Shown: positions 25,519 to 34,324 of the stretch, in pieces
How the letters are laid out: the number at the start of each line of letters is the position of its first letter
Position numbering within the stretch: position 1 is the stretch's first letter
Source of the DNA: Longispora albida DSM 44784
GTDB taxonomy: Bacteria > Actinomycetota > Actinomycetes > Mycobacteriales > Micromonosporaceae
Reading direction: 5' to 3'
Assembly: GCF_000379825.1 (NCBI RefSeq)
Contig: NZ_KB903825.1
Coordinates: 480,584-544,583, forward strand
DNA: 64,000 nt
Position numbers and translations under genes: made by a program
Notes under the pieces: model-generated
The model's input: only the letters and a program-made list of their open reading frames with translations
Told to the model about the DNA's origin: nothing
Databases searched by the model: none

Positions 25519-26505
25519 TCAGCCTTTCTGGGCTGCGGCGACTGCCGCGTTGAACTCGGAGATGACCGCCTGGTCGAACTGCGGTGCGATGTCGACCTTG
25601 GCGGGGAGCTGGCCGTTCCTGGTGAACAGGTCGGCCTGGCGCTGCTGGGCTTCCGCCACGGCCGCGTCGATCGGGATGAAGGTGCTACTGCCGGATCCGG
25701 CGTAGACGAGCCGCCCGGTCGCCGGGTCCTGCTTGCGTTCCTTCACGTAGTAGGCGTCGATCCACTGCTCGGTGTTGGCCTTCACCCAGGCGTTGGCCCG
25801 GACCAGCCTGGCAGTGAGGTCCTTGAGCGCGGCCCGCCTGGCCGGGTCCTTGAGGGCCGCCTTGCTGGCCAGCCGGAAGCCGTACCCGGGAGTGACGGTC
25901 TTCCCGTTGACCAGCTCGACGGCACCGGGATGTTCCTTCAGGTACTTGACCCGGGTCTCCTCGCTGACGGTGGCCGCGTCGACCGTGCCGGACTCCAGGA
26001 CGTTGCCGACGTTCTGCAACGGCACGTCGACCGGGGTGATGTCCTTCTGCGTCAGGCCCTGCTGGTCGAGCACGCGGAGCAGGAAGCCGTGGTTGGCCGT
26101 GTTCTTCGAGAAGGCGATCTTCCTGCCGCGCAGGCCGGCGACCGAGGTGATCCCGCTGCCGGGCCGCGCGACGAGCGTGTAGCCGGGCCCGTCGGTCCTG
26201 GTCACGGACACCACCGAGACCGGCAGGCCGCTGGCCTGGGCGAACATCGCCGGGGTGTCGCCCATCGTGCCGAAGTCGACAGCGCCGGCCTGGATGGCCT
26301 GGTTGACGAGCGGCCCGCTCGCGAACTGGCTGAACTCCACCTTGTACGGCAGGCCGTCCAGCTGGCCGGACAACCGCAGCGGCAGCTCGGTGCTGCGGCC
26401 CTGGTCACCGATCCGCAGGGTCACCTGGCCGGCGCTCGGATCGGCAGAGCACGCCGCCAGGGCGGGTAACACGAGAAGAATCGCAGCCAGCAGGCGGGCA
26501 CGCAC
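25519..26505 (-). CDS. ssuA: ABC transporter substrate-binding lipoprotein, aliphatic sulfonate type
   Basis: The 328-residue lipoprotein starts at GTG 26505, preceded by GGAGG. Its signal ends LPALAAC, with the mature Cys at about residue 20. The SsuA/THI5-type body includes EFSQFASGPLVNQAIQAGAV, DFGTMGDTPA and KIAFSKNTANHGFLL, which form the two-lobed solute site. It should capture an organosulfonate for the SsuBC pair. It is the first gene of the operon. The 230 bases upstream (26506-26735) hold an AT-richer tract near 26695-26720 that may contain the promoter, but no clear elements can be assigned. Confidence 0.9.
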   Translation of the reverse strand: MRARLLAAILLVLPALAACSADPSAGQVTLRIGDQGRSTELPLRLSGQLDGLPYKVEFSQFASGPLVNQAIQAGAVDFGTMGDTPAMFAQASGLPVSVVSVTRTDGPGYTLVARPGSGITSVAGLRGRKIAFSKNTANHGFLLRVLDQQGLTQKDITPVDVPLQNVGNVLESGTVDAATVSEETRVKYLKEHPGAVELVNGKTVTPGYGFRLASKAALKDPARRAALKDLTARLVRANAWVKANTEQWIDAYYVKERKQDPATGRLVYAGSGSSTFIPIDAAVAEAQQRQADLFTRNGQLPAKVDIAPQFDQAVISEFNAAVAAAQKG

Positions 26506-26735
26506 AACGAACCTCCACAGAGGACACACAGGGAAAGGCGGCGCTCTGCGGCGCCAGGAAAAACGAGAAGAAGGACCGCGGATCAGGCCGCGGGACAGAC
26601 GCGGCAACAGGACGACGGGGCGGCCAGCGCGCCCTCACAAGTCCCGGTCCAGATCGTCATGTGACCATCCTGTCCGCCTGCCCGGGACCGCACAACATAA
26701 TGCAAAAAGAAAATAATCCGGTACCGGGAACGGGG

Positions 26736-27857
26736 CTAACCAGCCAGCGGCCTGCGGTACACGGCGTCCAGCGCGGCCGTCACAGCCGCCATCCCGAGCA
26801 CCTGGCCGGGGAAGCTGCTCGGGATCACGAGCGCCGGGCTGCGCGCGTACCGGGAGGCCTCGGCACGGATGATCGCCAGGCAGTCCGGCAGGTACATCGC
26901 GCCGGGTTCGGTGACGACGAGCAGTTCCGGGTTGATCAGGTCGAGCAGCATCCCGGCGGCCCGGCCGACCAGTGCCGCCCGCTCACGGAACAGCGCGACG
27001 GCGTCCTGCTCGCCAGCCCTGGCCCTCGCCAGCAGGGCCGGGAAGTCGCGGTCGCCGGACCGGGCGAGCAGCGCGCCCTCCTCGACCGAGGCCTGGAAGC
27101 AGCCGGCCCGGCCGCACGGGCAGGCCACGCCCGGTACGCCAAGCGGCAGGTGAGCCACCGTACCGGCTGCGGAACCGGGGCCGTGGTGCGGCTGCCCGCC
27201 GGTGAGGAAGGCCGCGTCGGCCACGTTGCCGACGAAGAGGTGCACGAGACTGCGCCGGCCACGTTCCGCGCCGAACATCTGCTCGGCCAGCGCGAGCGCG
27301 CGGGCGTGGCCGTCCACAGTGGCACCCGGTAGCAGTTCGGCGGCGGGTACGTCGCGCCAGCCGAGGACGGGGTGCTCGACGATCACGCCCCGGCCCGGGT
27401 CGACCCAGCCGCCGGTGACGAGCCCGGTCCCGAGTACGCGGTGCCCGGCGGTGAAGGCCGGCAGCCGCTCGCGGATCGCGGCGAACACGGCTGCCGGGTC
27501 GCGGTCGGCGTGCGGGTGGTGCTCCTGGGCGATGATCCGGCCCCGCAGGTCGGCCAGGGCGAGCGTGACACCCGGTACGGCGATGTGCACGCCGCAGGCG
27601 ACCTGCCCGGTACCGAGGTCGACGGGCACGTGCGGCCGCCCGGCCCCGGACGGGGCGACCGGCGCGTGGCTGGCCTCCCGGAGCAGGCCACGGGCCGCGA
27701 GGTCTGTGTAGTGCCGGGTGATCGCGGCGGGACTCAGGCCGGTCAGCCGGGCGATCGTCGTGCGGGACAGCGGGCCGTGGTCGAGCACGGTACGCAGCAC
27801 GTGCGCCGCCGTGTCGGCCCTGCGGGTGTCAGTCGAGCCGGGCGAAGCGGGGCGCAT
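26736..27857 (-). CDS. ROK-family transcriptional regulator
   Basis: This 373-residue protein has an N-terminal winged helix (LSRTTIARLTGLSPAAITRHY) and a C-terminal ROK sugar-kinase-like domain with the zinc-site motif GVACPCGRAGCFQA and LLVVTEPG near the end, as in NagC/Mlc/XylR repressors. Sugar or sugar-phosphate binding usually relieves repression. The start at 27857 is chosen because GGGAG lies at good spacing; a GTG at 27896 has a poorly spaced site. No sugar genes are adjacent; the sulfonate operon lies downstream on the same strand after a 230-base gap, so its target is unknown. Confidence 0.85.
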   Translation of the reverse strand: MRPASPGSTDTRRADTAAHVLRTVLDHGPLSRTTIARLTGLSPAAITRHYTDLAARGLLREASHAPVAPSGAGRPHVPVDLGTGQVACGVHIAVPGVTLALADLRGRIIAQEHHPHADRDPAAVFAAIRERLPAFTAGHRVLGTGLVTGGWVDPGRGVIVEHPVLGWRDVPAAELLPGATVDGHARALALAEQMFGAERGRRSLVHLFVGNVADAAFLTGGQPHHGPGSAAGTVAHLPLGVPGVACPCGRAGCFQASVEEGALLARSGDRDFPALLARARAGEQDAVALFRERAALVGRAAGMLLDLINPELLVVTEPGAMYLPDCLAIIRAEASRYARSPALVIPSSFPGQVLGMAAVTAALDAVYRRPLAG

Positions 27858-27990
27858 GGCAGTACTCCCGGGTGAGGTGTCCAAGGTCGCTGGCACTTCC
27901 CGGGGTACAGATCGCGCTGGCCGTCATGCGCCCGACTCTGGCACGGCCCCGGATCACCGGTCAACAGAAGTGACGCGGATATCCAGGAAC

Positions 27991-28018
27991 GGCGGACCCT
28001 CTCAGGCAAGGGTCCGCC
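27991..28018 (-). terminator. Hairpin terminator after the CHAP/propeller gene
   Basis: GGCGGACCCT (27991-28000) pairs perfectly with AGGGTCCGCC (28009-28018) around an 8-base loop. It lies 12 bases beyond the stop of the leftward secreted-protein gene and before the ROK regulator's promoter region. No T run follows. Confidence 0.6.
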
Positions 28019-28030
28019 GCCGCGCGTCTC

Positions 28031-29383
28031 CTACGTCAGGGCCGCCTGCCGGACGCCCGAGGCGACGCCCGCTTCCCAGGCGGCGTTCAGCGCGCCTTCC
28101 TTCACCCAGAGGTAGCCGTCGGTCCGCCGGATGCCGATCCGGTCACCCTCGAGTACCAGGTCGCTGACGTCCGCAGCCATGCCCTTGTCCCAGCCGGCAT
28201 TGATCGCACCCTGCTTGACCCAGACGGTGTTGTCGGGGTGGACGACACCGATCCGGTCACCGGACATCGCGAGCTGCCGTACGTTACTGTCGACGCCCTG
28301 GTCCCAGGCGGCGTTCAGCGCGCCTTCCTTCACCCACACCGTGTTGTCGGTCCGCAGGACGCCGATCCGCCAGCCCGTCACGACCACCTGCCTGACGTCC
28401 GCAGCCATCCCGGTGTCCCAGCCGGCACCCAGCCCGCCCTGCTTGACCCAGACGGTGTTGTCACGGTGCAGCACGGCGATCCGGTCGCCTGTCATCTGCA
28501 GGTCAGAGACGTTGGAGTCCATGACGGACCAGGCTGCGCTCAGGCCGCCTTCCTTGACCCGTGCCACGCCGTCGCGGTTCACGACCCCGATCCGGTTACC
28601 CCAGGCGCTGAGCCGCAGCACAGTGACGTCTGTGTACATCTCCGCCCATCCAGCACTGAGGCCACCCTCCTTGACGAGCGCCCGGCCGTCGGCGAGCAGC
28701 ACGCCGATCCGGTTGCCGGCCAGGCTGACCGACACCACGCCGGTGTGCTGCGCGCCTCCCCAGCCGGCGTTGATCGCGCCTTCCTTGACGATGGCGACGC
28801 CGTTGTCGTCGACGACGCCGATCCGGCGGGCGTCGGTGAGCCCGACCGGCGTGGTGAACCCGCTGATCACCTGGCCGTTGACCGACGCGCCGGCCCTGCC
28901 TTCGCCTTCGGAGTACCTGACCAGGGAGGGGTTGCTGCTGCCGTCGCCGTAGTTGCCGTTGATGATCTGGATCCGGCCGTTGCCGTACACGGCGGTGACC
29001 AGGCCGACGTGCTGTGCCCACGAGCCGTCGGCGCTCTGGCCGAACACGACGGCGTCACCGGCCTTCGGCCCCGTGGTGTGCCAGGTGCCCCGGTCCCGCC
29101 CGTAGCGGAAGAAGCTGGAGGCTCCGGAGTCGAGGCCGCCGACCTGGAGCCCGGAGTTCTGCCAGACCCACTTGGCGAAGTCGGCGCACCAGGCGACCGG
29201 GTGCTGGCAGCTCAGGCCGTACCCCACGCCGCCGAGGCTGTTGGCCTGGCAGTACCCGCGGTTGAGGTTGGCCACGGCCAGGTCGGCGACCTGCTGGCCG
29301 GTGGCCGCGGCAGCAGGGGAGGCCAGGCCGCCCGCCAGCAGCAGAAGAGCAATGACCACTGTGGAGAGAACTCGTCTTGTCAT
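28031..29383 (-). CDS. Secreted CHAP-domain protein with seven-repeat, propeller-like C-terminus
   Basis: The 450-residue product has a cleavable signal (VVIALLLLAGGLASPAAAA). A CHAP amidase/peptidase domain follows at about residues 30-170, with catalytic-type Cys in HPVAWCADFAKWVWQ and His in SWAQHVGLVTAVYG. Seven tandem repeats of about 37-38 residues come next, with core DRIGV..DNTVWVKEG.LNA.W. CHAP domains hydrolyse peptidoglycan cross-bridges or stem peptides. Seven equal beta-rich repeats suggest a seven-bladed propeller or similar binding module for cell wall or surface sugar, which is inference. ATG 29383 gives the correct signal peptide; longer upstream frame lacks signal features. 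Confidence 0.85.
   Translation of the reverse strand: MTRRVLSTVVIALLLLAGGLASPAAAATGQQVADLAVANLNRGYCQANSLGGVGYGLSCQHPVAWCADFAKWVWQNSGLQVGGLDSGASSFFRYGRDRGTWHTTGPKAGDAVVFGQSADGSWAQHVGLVTAVYGNGRIQIINGNYGDGSSNPSLVRYSEGEGRAGASVNGQVISGFTTPVGLTDARRIGVVDDNGVAIVKEGAINAGWGGAQHTGVVSVSLAGNRIGVLLADGRALVKEGGLSAGWAEMYTDVTVLRLSAWGNRIGVVNRDGVARVKEGGLSAAWSVMDSNVSDLQMTGDRIAVLHRDNTVWVKQGGLGAGWDTGMAADVRQVVVTGWRIGVLRTDNTVWVKEGALNAAWDQGVDSNVRQLAMSGDRIGVVHPDNTVWVKQGAINAGWDKGMAADVSDLVLEGDRIGIRRTDGYLWVKEGALNAAWEAGVASGVRQAALT
28034..28835 (-). repeat. Seven tandem in-gene repeats of about 114 bp
   Basis: Each unit encodes about 38 residues with a Arg-Ile-Gly-Val strand, an Asn/Asp turn, a Val-x-Val-Lys-Glu/Gln-Gly strand and an Ala-x-Trp end. 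The middle units are most alike; first and last diverge. The regular unit and near-identical DNA make it a site where recombination could change repeat number. Confidence 0.8.
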
Positions 29384-29506
29384 GCCTGCAAGCTTCGATG
29401 GCCAGTGCGCTCCTGGGCAGTGGAAACGGGTTAGCGGACACCGGGTTGCCACCTGTGATCCGCGACTGGAGAATGACGATCTCCAGCACATCCGACGGGG
29501 GGGCCG

Positions 29507-30229
29507 ATGGAACACGGCAGCAGATCTCCGCAGTGGAAGAACGACGCCACGGCACGGTTCGCCGAGGCCCTCCGCGAGCTTCGCAGGCAGTCTGGAGATC
29601 CGAGCCTGCGAGAGCTGGAACGGCGGACCCACTTCTCCCGGACGGCGCTGTCGCAGGCGGCCAGCGGGCAGAAGATGCCATCACTCCAGCTGGCGCTCGC
29701 CTATGTGACGGCCTGCGGCGGAGACCCGGCCGAGTGGACGGGCCACTGGGAACGCGCGACGGCCCAGGCCCGGCTGGCCAGGGTCCCGGACGTGATCGTC
29801 GAACGCAAGACACCGGCCAGGCCGGCCTGGCCACCGCAGGCGCTCGCCGACGGGGCCGACCCCGACCGGGCAGGCTGCTCCGAGGACGCGGTGACGGTGT
29901 GCGCCCAGCGGGTCGGCATCTCCGAGGGCCGGGTCGTCGGCCAGATCCAGCTCCGGCTGTCGCCGTGGGGGCAGGCGGTGTGGGCCAGGTTCGAGGGGAC
30001 CTCCAGCCTGGACCACCTGGCAGCCAGGGCCTTCGTCGAGATCGAGCTGGGCGCGCGCCGGACCGGCCTGGGCGAAACGCACACCCTGTTCCGCGCCGAG
30101 TACGCCCACGACTACATGTGGAGTGATCTGCTGCTGGCAGGAGAGCGGCCGGTCCGGGCCGAGGCCGCCGTGTACATGGACGGGGTGCTGGTCGGCAGTG
30201 GCACGACCCAGGCGCTGAGCATCAGCTGA
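29507..30229 (+). CDS. XRE-family helix-turn-helix protein with DUF2690 domain
   Basis: This 240-residue protein has an N-terminal Cro/C1-type helix-turn-helix (LRELERRTHFSRTALSQAASG, residues about 30-75) and a C-terminal DUF2690 domain (about 120-235) with two cysteines near AGCSEDAVTVCAQ and a repeated beta pattern (GRVVGQIQLRLSP, AVWARFEG). DUF2690 proteins are common in actinomycetes and unexplained; the domain usually sits outside the membrane, but no membrane helix is visible here. A gene for a secreted small protein follows 99 bases downstream. Confidence 0.8.
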   Translation: MEHGSRSPQWKNDATARFAEALRELRRQSGDPSLRELERRTHFSRTALSQAASGQKMPSLQLALAYVTACGGDPAEWTGHWERATAQARLARVPDVIVERKTPARPAWPPQALADGADPDRAGCSEDAVTVCAQRVGISEGRVVGQIQLRLSPWGQAVWARFEGTSSLDHLAARAFVEIELGARRTGLGETHTLFRAEYAHDYMWSDLLLAGERPVRAEAAVYMDGVLVGSGTTQALSIS

Positions 30230-30328
30230 CCGGAGTGCCGATACCCGACAGCCACATCCACGTCTTTCGATTAGCGTTCCGGCCGACCCATTGGTGGTAC
30301 CTGGGGAACTCCTGAATGGAGGTGCGCG

Positions 30329-30871
30329 ATGAAGCGCACGATCAGCATCCTCGCGGCGGCCGTCACACTCGGCGCAGCCCTCGCCTCTGCCTCACCCGTG
30401 CAGGCGGCGGCCCCAGTGGCCGCGCAGGACTGGCGGTGCACGTATGGCAGCCACAGCACCAACCCGCCGACCGGCAACCCCCGCACGAACTGGGTGATCG
30501 GCCAGCGGAGCAACGGCAGCGGCGTGTTCGGCGTGACCCGGCGGTACTGGCTGACCGAGATCGTCTACTTCAACTCCGGCGGCTCGTACAACCGGTTCGA
30601 GTCGGTGTCCTACGCGACGTGCGGGGTCTTCGGCTCGACCGTCTACACGCTCACCCCGGTCGCGGCCAGCGGGCAGGCACCGTGCACCGCGCCGGGAGAG
30701 TATTCGGAGGTGGCGGGCGGGAAGATCATCACCCACCGGTACGCCGGATCACGGGCCAGCGTGACCGGCGTGTTCTTCCCGGCCAGCTACACCTACCGCT
30801 TCTGGCACAGCGAGGAGCAGACCTCTCCGGGCGTGTGGTCGTGGACGGCCAGCAGCGTGGCCCGCTGCTGA
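30329..30871 (+). CDS. Secreted protein of unknown function
   Basis: The 180-residue product has a clear Sec signal (ISILAAAVTLGAALASASPVQA) and a mature domain of about 150 residues rich in Ser, Thr, Tyr and Gly, with four cysteines that could form two disulfides. The mature part is predicted beta-rich by composition (for example YRFWHSEEQTSPGVWSWTAS). I do not recognise the family. It follows the XRE-DUF2690 gene and its ribosome site GGAGG is near 30319. Confidence 0.75.
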   Translation: MKRTISILAAAVTLGAALASASPVQAAAPVAAQDWRCTYGSHSTNPPTGNPRTNWVIGQRSNGSGVFGVTRRYWLTEIVYFNSGGSYNRFESVSYATCGVFGSTVYTLTPVAASGQAPCTAPGEYSEVAGGKIITHRYAGSRASVTGVFFPASYTYRFWHSEEQTSPGVWSWTASSVARC

Positions 30872-30880
30872 CCTCCCAGC

Positions 30881-32620
30881 TCACATGCGTTCCGGGGCCT
30901 CGATGCCGAGCAGGCCGAGGCCGGTGATCAGGGTCCGGGCGGTCGCGGCACAGAGCGTGAGCCGGCTGCCCCGCACCGCCCGGTCCTCCACCAGCACTGT
31001 GGACGTCTCGTAGAACTTGCTGAACAAGGACGCCAGGCCGAACAGGTACGTGGCGAGCCCGTGGAACTCCAGCGTCTCCCCCGCCCGGGTCACCACAGCA
31101 CCGAAGCCGGTCAGTTCCAGGGCCAGCGCGCGCTCGGCGGGATTGGTCAGCACCACAGTGCCGTTCTCCGGCGCCCCGCCGGCCGTCCGCAGGATCGACT
31201 GGATCCGCGCGTTGGCGTACTGGAGGTACGGCGCGGTGTTCCCGTCGAAGGACAGCATCCGGTCCCAGTCGAACACGTAGTCCTTGATCCGGTCGGTCGA
31301 CAGGTCGGCGTACTTGACCGCGCCGATGCCGACCGCGCGGGCCACAGCAGCCGGGTCCGGCACCCCGCGCCCGCCGATCGCGGCCTCGGCCCTGGTCACC
31401 GCCTCCGTCAGCAGCTCGGTCAGCTTCACCGTGCCGCCGGCCCTGGTCTTCAGCATCTTCCCGTCGGTACCGAGGACGGAACCGAAGGCGATGTGCTCCG
31501 GCGAGGCCCCGCCCAGCCAGCCGGCCTCCCGGGCCACCTGGAACACCATCTCGAAGTGCTGGCGCTGCGGCGCGCCGACGAAGTACAGCAGCCGGCCGGC
31601 CCCGAGGCCGTCCACCCTGGACCGCAGAGCCGCCAGGTCCGTCGCCGGGTACCCGAAGCCGCCGTCGCTCTTGCGGACGATCAGCGGCAGCGGCTCGCCG
31701 TCCCGCCCAGCGAACCCGGCCGGGAAGGCACACAGCGCGCCATCGCTCTCCGTGAGCAGGCCGAGCCCGTCCAGCGCGGACACCACTCCGGCAAGGTCAC
31801 CGTTGTAGCGGCTCTCGCCCTGGAAGTCGGCGTCGGCGAGAAGAACTCCGAGTTGCCGGTACACAGTCATGAAGTATTTCCGTGATTCGGCGCCGAGCTG
31901 AGCCCACAGCCGCAAAGTTTGCGGATCTCCATTTTGGAGCGCCACGACACGCGCGCGTGAGCGGGCAGCGAAATCCGGATCACTGTCGAATGCCGCCCTG
32001 GCCGCCTGATAGAACGCACTCAAATCGCCGGCGGACAGCGTGTGCGACGCCTCAGCCTCGCCAATCTCCATCATGTGCTCGATGAGCATGCCGAACGGCG
32101 TGCCCCAGTCGCCCAGATGATTGATCCGGATCACGGTATGACCGAGCCAGCCGAGCACCCTGGCCGCCGCGTCACCGAGCACGGTGGAGCGGAGGTGGCC
32201 GACGTGCATCTCCTTGGCCACGTTCGGGCCGGAGTAGTCGACGACGATCACCCCGGGATCGGCCACCTCCGGCACGCCCAGCCTCGGGTCGGCAGCCAGC
32301 TGGCCGGCGCGCCCGGCGAGCACGTCGTCCCTGATGGTCAGGTTGACGAAGCCCGGGCCGGAGATCTCGGCGGAGCTGACGAGATCGTCCAGAGTGGAGC
32401 GGGCGAGGATCGCCGCCGCGATCTCGCGCGGCGGCCGGCCGAGCTGCCTGGCCAGTGCGAGCGCGCCGTCAGCCTGGAAGTCGGCGTGCGCCGACCGTCG
32501 CAGCGCGGGATCCGCCGGGTGTCCGGTAGCGGCTTCCATCGCGTGCGCGAGCCGCTCGGTGAGCAGCTCTTCCAGATTCTCCATCCGCGGACTGTAGACG
32601 ACGGGCGCGCCTTCCCTCAT
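30881..32620 (-). CDS. argS: Arginyl-tRNA synthetase
   Basis: This 579-residue class I synthetase charges tRNA-Arg. It has the HIGH-type motif HVGHLRS near residue 139 within SGPNVAKEMHVGHLRS, the KMSK-type loop GKMLKTRAGG with Lys388, and a C-terminal anticodon-binding helical domain ending GLLGIEAPERM. The N-terminal additional domain (about residues 1-115) is present. ATG 32620 and ATG 32584 are both possible starts; neither has a strong ribosome site. It is unclear whether this is the only argS of the genome, since housekeeping argS often lies beside lysA or hom genes in actinobacteria and here does not. Confidence 0.92.
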   Translation of the reverse strand: MREGAPVVYSPRMENLEELLTERLAHAMEAATGHPADPALRRSAHADFQADGALALARQLGRPPREIAAAILARSTLDDLVSSAEISGPGFVNLTIRDDVLAGRAGQLAADPRLGVPEVADPGVIVVDYSGPNVAKEMHVGHLRSTVLGDAAARVLGWLGHTVIRINHLGDWGTPFGMLIEHMMEIGEAEASHTLSAGDLSAFYQAARAAFDSDPDFAARSRARVVALQNGDPQTLRLWAQLGAESRKYFMTVYRQLGVLLADADFQGESRYNGDLAGVVSALDGLGLLTESDGALCAFPAGFAGRDGEPLPLIVRKSDGGFGYPATDLAALRSRVDGLGAGRLLYFVGAPQRQHFEMVFQVAREAGWLGGASPEHIAFGSVLGTDGKMLKTRAGGTVKLTELLTEAVTRAEAAIGGRGVPDPAAVARAVGIGAVKYADLSTDRIKDYVFDWDRMLSFDGNTAPYLQYANARIQSILRTAGGAPENGTVVLTNPAERALALELTGFGAVVTRAGETLEFHGLATYLFGLASLFSKFYETSTVLVEDRAVRGSRLTLCAATARTLITGLGLLGIEAPERM

Positions 32621-32809
32621 TCGCTTTTCTCAAACATGGAATACCTGTCTATTTACTGACCGGACCTTCCTTGCCTGACATGCCCGATGTTTCCTAAGAT
32701 TGCGCTGCAAGGGTACCCCCTTTCGCATGGCCTCCAGAATCCCGTTCCCCCATTCCCCGCACCGATTCCCGCACCGTGTCGTACACCTTTCTGATGGGTG
32801 GTGTTGGTT

Positions 32810-34213
32810 GTGTCTGTGACCGAATCTGCTCCCGGGCTCGACGCCCAGGCGCAGTCCAGCCTCGCGACTGCCGCAGCGCGGAACTTGGCGACGACCACCA
32901 AGTCCGTGCCGCAGATGCAGAGCATCACGTCGCGCTGGCTGGTCAAGCTCCTGCCGTGGATCCAGGCCACCGGCGGCGTCTACCGGGTCAACCGCCGCCT
33001 GACCTACGCGATCGGCGACGGCCGGGTGACCTTCACCAGCACCGGCGGCGACATCCGGGTCGTGCCACAGGAGCTGCGCGAGCTGCCAGCCCTGCGCGGT
33101 TTCGACGACGAGGAGGTGCTGGCCGAGCTGGCCGGGCGGTTCCAGCAGCAGCACTTCGAGCCCGGTGACGTGATCGTCGAGTTCGGACACCAGGCCGACC
33201 AGGTGTTCCTGCTCGCGCACGGCAAGGTGAGCAAGACGGGGGTCGGCGAGTTCGGCGCGCAGACCGTGCTCGGCGTGCTGGCCAACGGCGACTACTTCGG
33301 CGAGCAGTCGCTCGTGGAGGACCAGAGCATCTGGGAGTTCACGGTCAAGGCAGTCACCCCGTGCACCGTGCTCGTGCTCCCCCAGTCGGCCTTCGCCGAG
33401 CTGGCGGACCGCTCACCGGAACTCCAGGCCCACATCGCCGACCTCCAGGGCCGCGCCGGGCACGACCAGAACGCGCACGGCGAGGCAGCCATCAACATGG
33501 CGGCCGGCCACACCGGCGAGCCGGAGCTGCCCGGCACGTTCGTGGACTACGAGCTGTCCCCGCGCGAGTACGAGCTGCAGGTCGCACAGACCATCCTCAA
33601 GGTCCACTCCCGGGTCGCCGACCTCTACAACAACCCGATGAACCAGACCGAGCAGCAGCTCCGGCTGACCATCGAGGCCCTGAGGGAACGCCAGGAACAC
33701 GAGCTCGTCAACAACCGCGACTTCGGCCTGCTCCACAACGCCGACCTCAAGCAGCGCATCCACACGCGCACCGGCCCGCCGACCCCGGACGACATGGACG
33801 ACCTGCTCGCCACGGTGTGGAAGGAGCCGACGTTCTTCCTCGCGCACCCCCGGGTGATCGCGGCGTTCGGCCGGGAGTGCACGAAGCGCGGGATCTACCC
33901 GACCAGCGCCGACGCGGCCGGGCAGATGGTGCCGGCCTGGCGGGGCGTGCCGATCTACCCGTGCGGCAAGATCCCGATCACCGAGACCCAGACCAGCTCG
34001 ATCATGCTGGTCCGGGCGGGCGAGGCCAACCAGGGCGTGATCGGCCTGCACCAGACCGGCATCCCCGACGAGTACCAGCCGGGGCTGTCCGTGCGCTTCA
34101 TGGGCATCAACGAGCAGGCCATCATCAGCTACCTCGTCAGCACGTACTTCTCGGCCGCCGTCCTCGTCCCCGACGCCCTCGGCATCCTCGAGCACGTCGA
34201 GATCGGCCACTGA
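32810..34213 (+). CDS. Family 2B encapsulin shell protein with cyclic-nucleotide-binding-like domain (first copy)
   Basis: This 467-residue protein is of the EshA/family 2B encapsulin type: an HK97-fold shell protein split by an inserted cyclic-nucleotide-binding-like domain (about residues 95-215). Family hallmarks are [15 protein letters not shown] at the N-terminus, the helix [19 protein letters not shown], and [20 protein letters not shown]. The shell self-assembles into a compartment that encloses a cargo enzyme. In the insert, the phosphate-binding Arg of true cAMP sites is replaced (SIWEFTVKA after FGEQSL). GTG 32810 is chosen because GGGTGG lies 8 bases upstream, matching the second copy. 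The polyprenyl synthase downstream is the expected cargo. Confidence 0.92.
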   Translation: MSVTESAPGLDAQAQSSLATAAARNLATTTKSVPQMQSITSRWLVKLLPWIQATGGVYRVNRRLTYAIGDGRVTFTSTGGDIRVVPQELRELPALRGFDDEEVLAELAGRFQQQHFEPGDVIVEFGHQADQVFLLAHGKVSKTGVGEFGAQTVLGVLANGDYFGEQSLVEDQSIWEFTVKAVTPCTVLVLPQSAFAELADRSPELQAHIADLQGRAGHDQNAHGEAAINMAAGHTGEPELPGTFVDYELSPREYELQVAQTILKVHSRVADLYNNPMNQTEQQLRLTIEALRERQEHELVNNRDFGLLHNADLKQRIHTRTGPPTPDDMDDLLATVWKEPTFFLAHPRVIAAFGRECTKRGIYPTSADAAGQMVPAWRGVPIYPCGKIPITETQTSSIMLVRAGEANQGVIGLHQTGIPDEYQPGLSVRFMGINEQAIISYLVSTYFSAAVLVPDALGILEHVEIGH

Positions 34214-34232
34214 GGACACCTCGCCGAACCAC

Positions 34233-34264
34233 CAGGCCCGGGGCTGACACCTGTCCCGGGCCTG
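34233..34264 (+). terminator. Hairpin between the two shell genes
   Basis: CAGGCCCGGG (34233-34242) pairs perfectly with CCCGGGCCTG (34255-34264) around a 12-base loop, 19 bases after the first shell stop. No T run follows, so it may act as attenuator or RNA-stability element that sets the ratio of the two shell proteins. Confidence 0.6.
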
Positions 34265-34324
34265 TTCGCCAGCCTGCTCGTTGGGCACTCAGACATATCC
34301 GAAGCCAGTTAGGTGGTGTTGGCA

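Noticed and set aside
26506..26735. Possible riboswitch or promoter in the AT-richer tract before the sulfonate operon
   Set aside because: No recognisable aptamer or spaced -35/-10 pair; only composition stands out.
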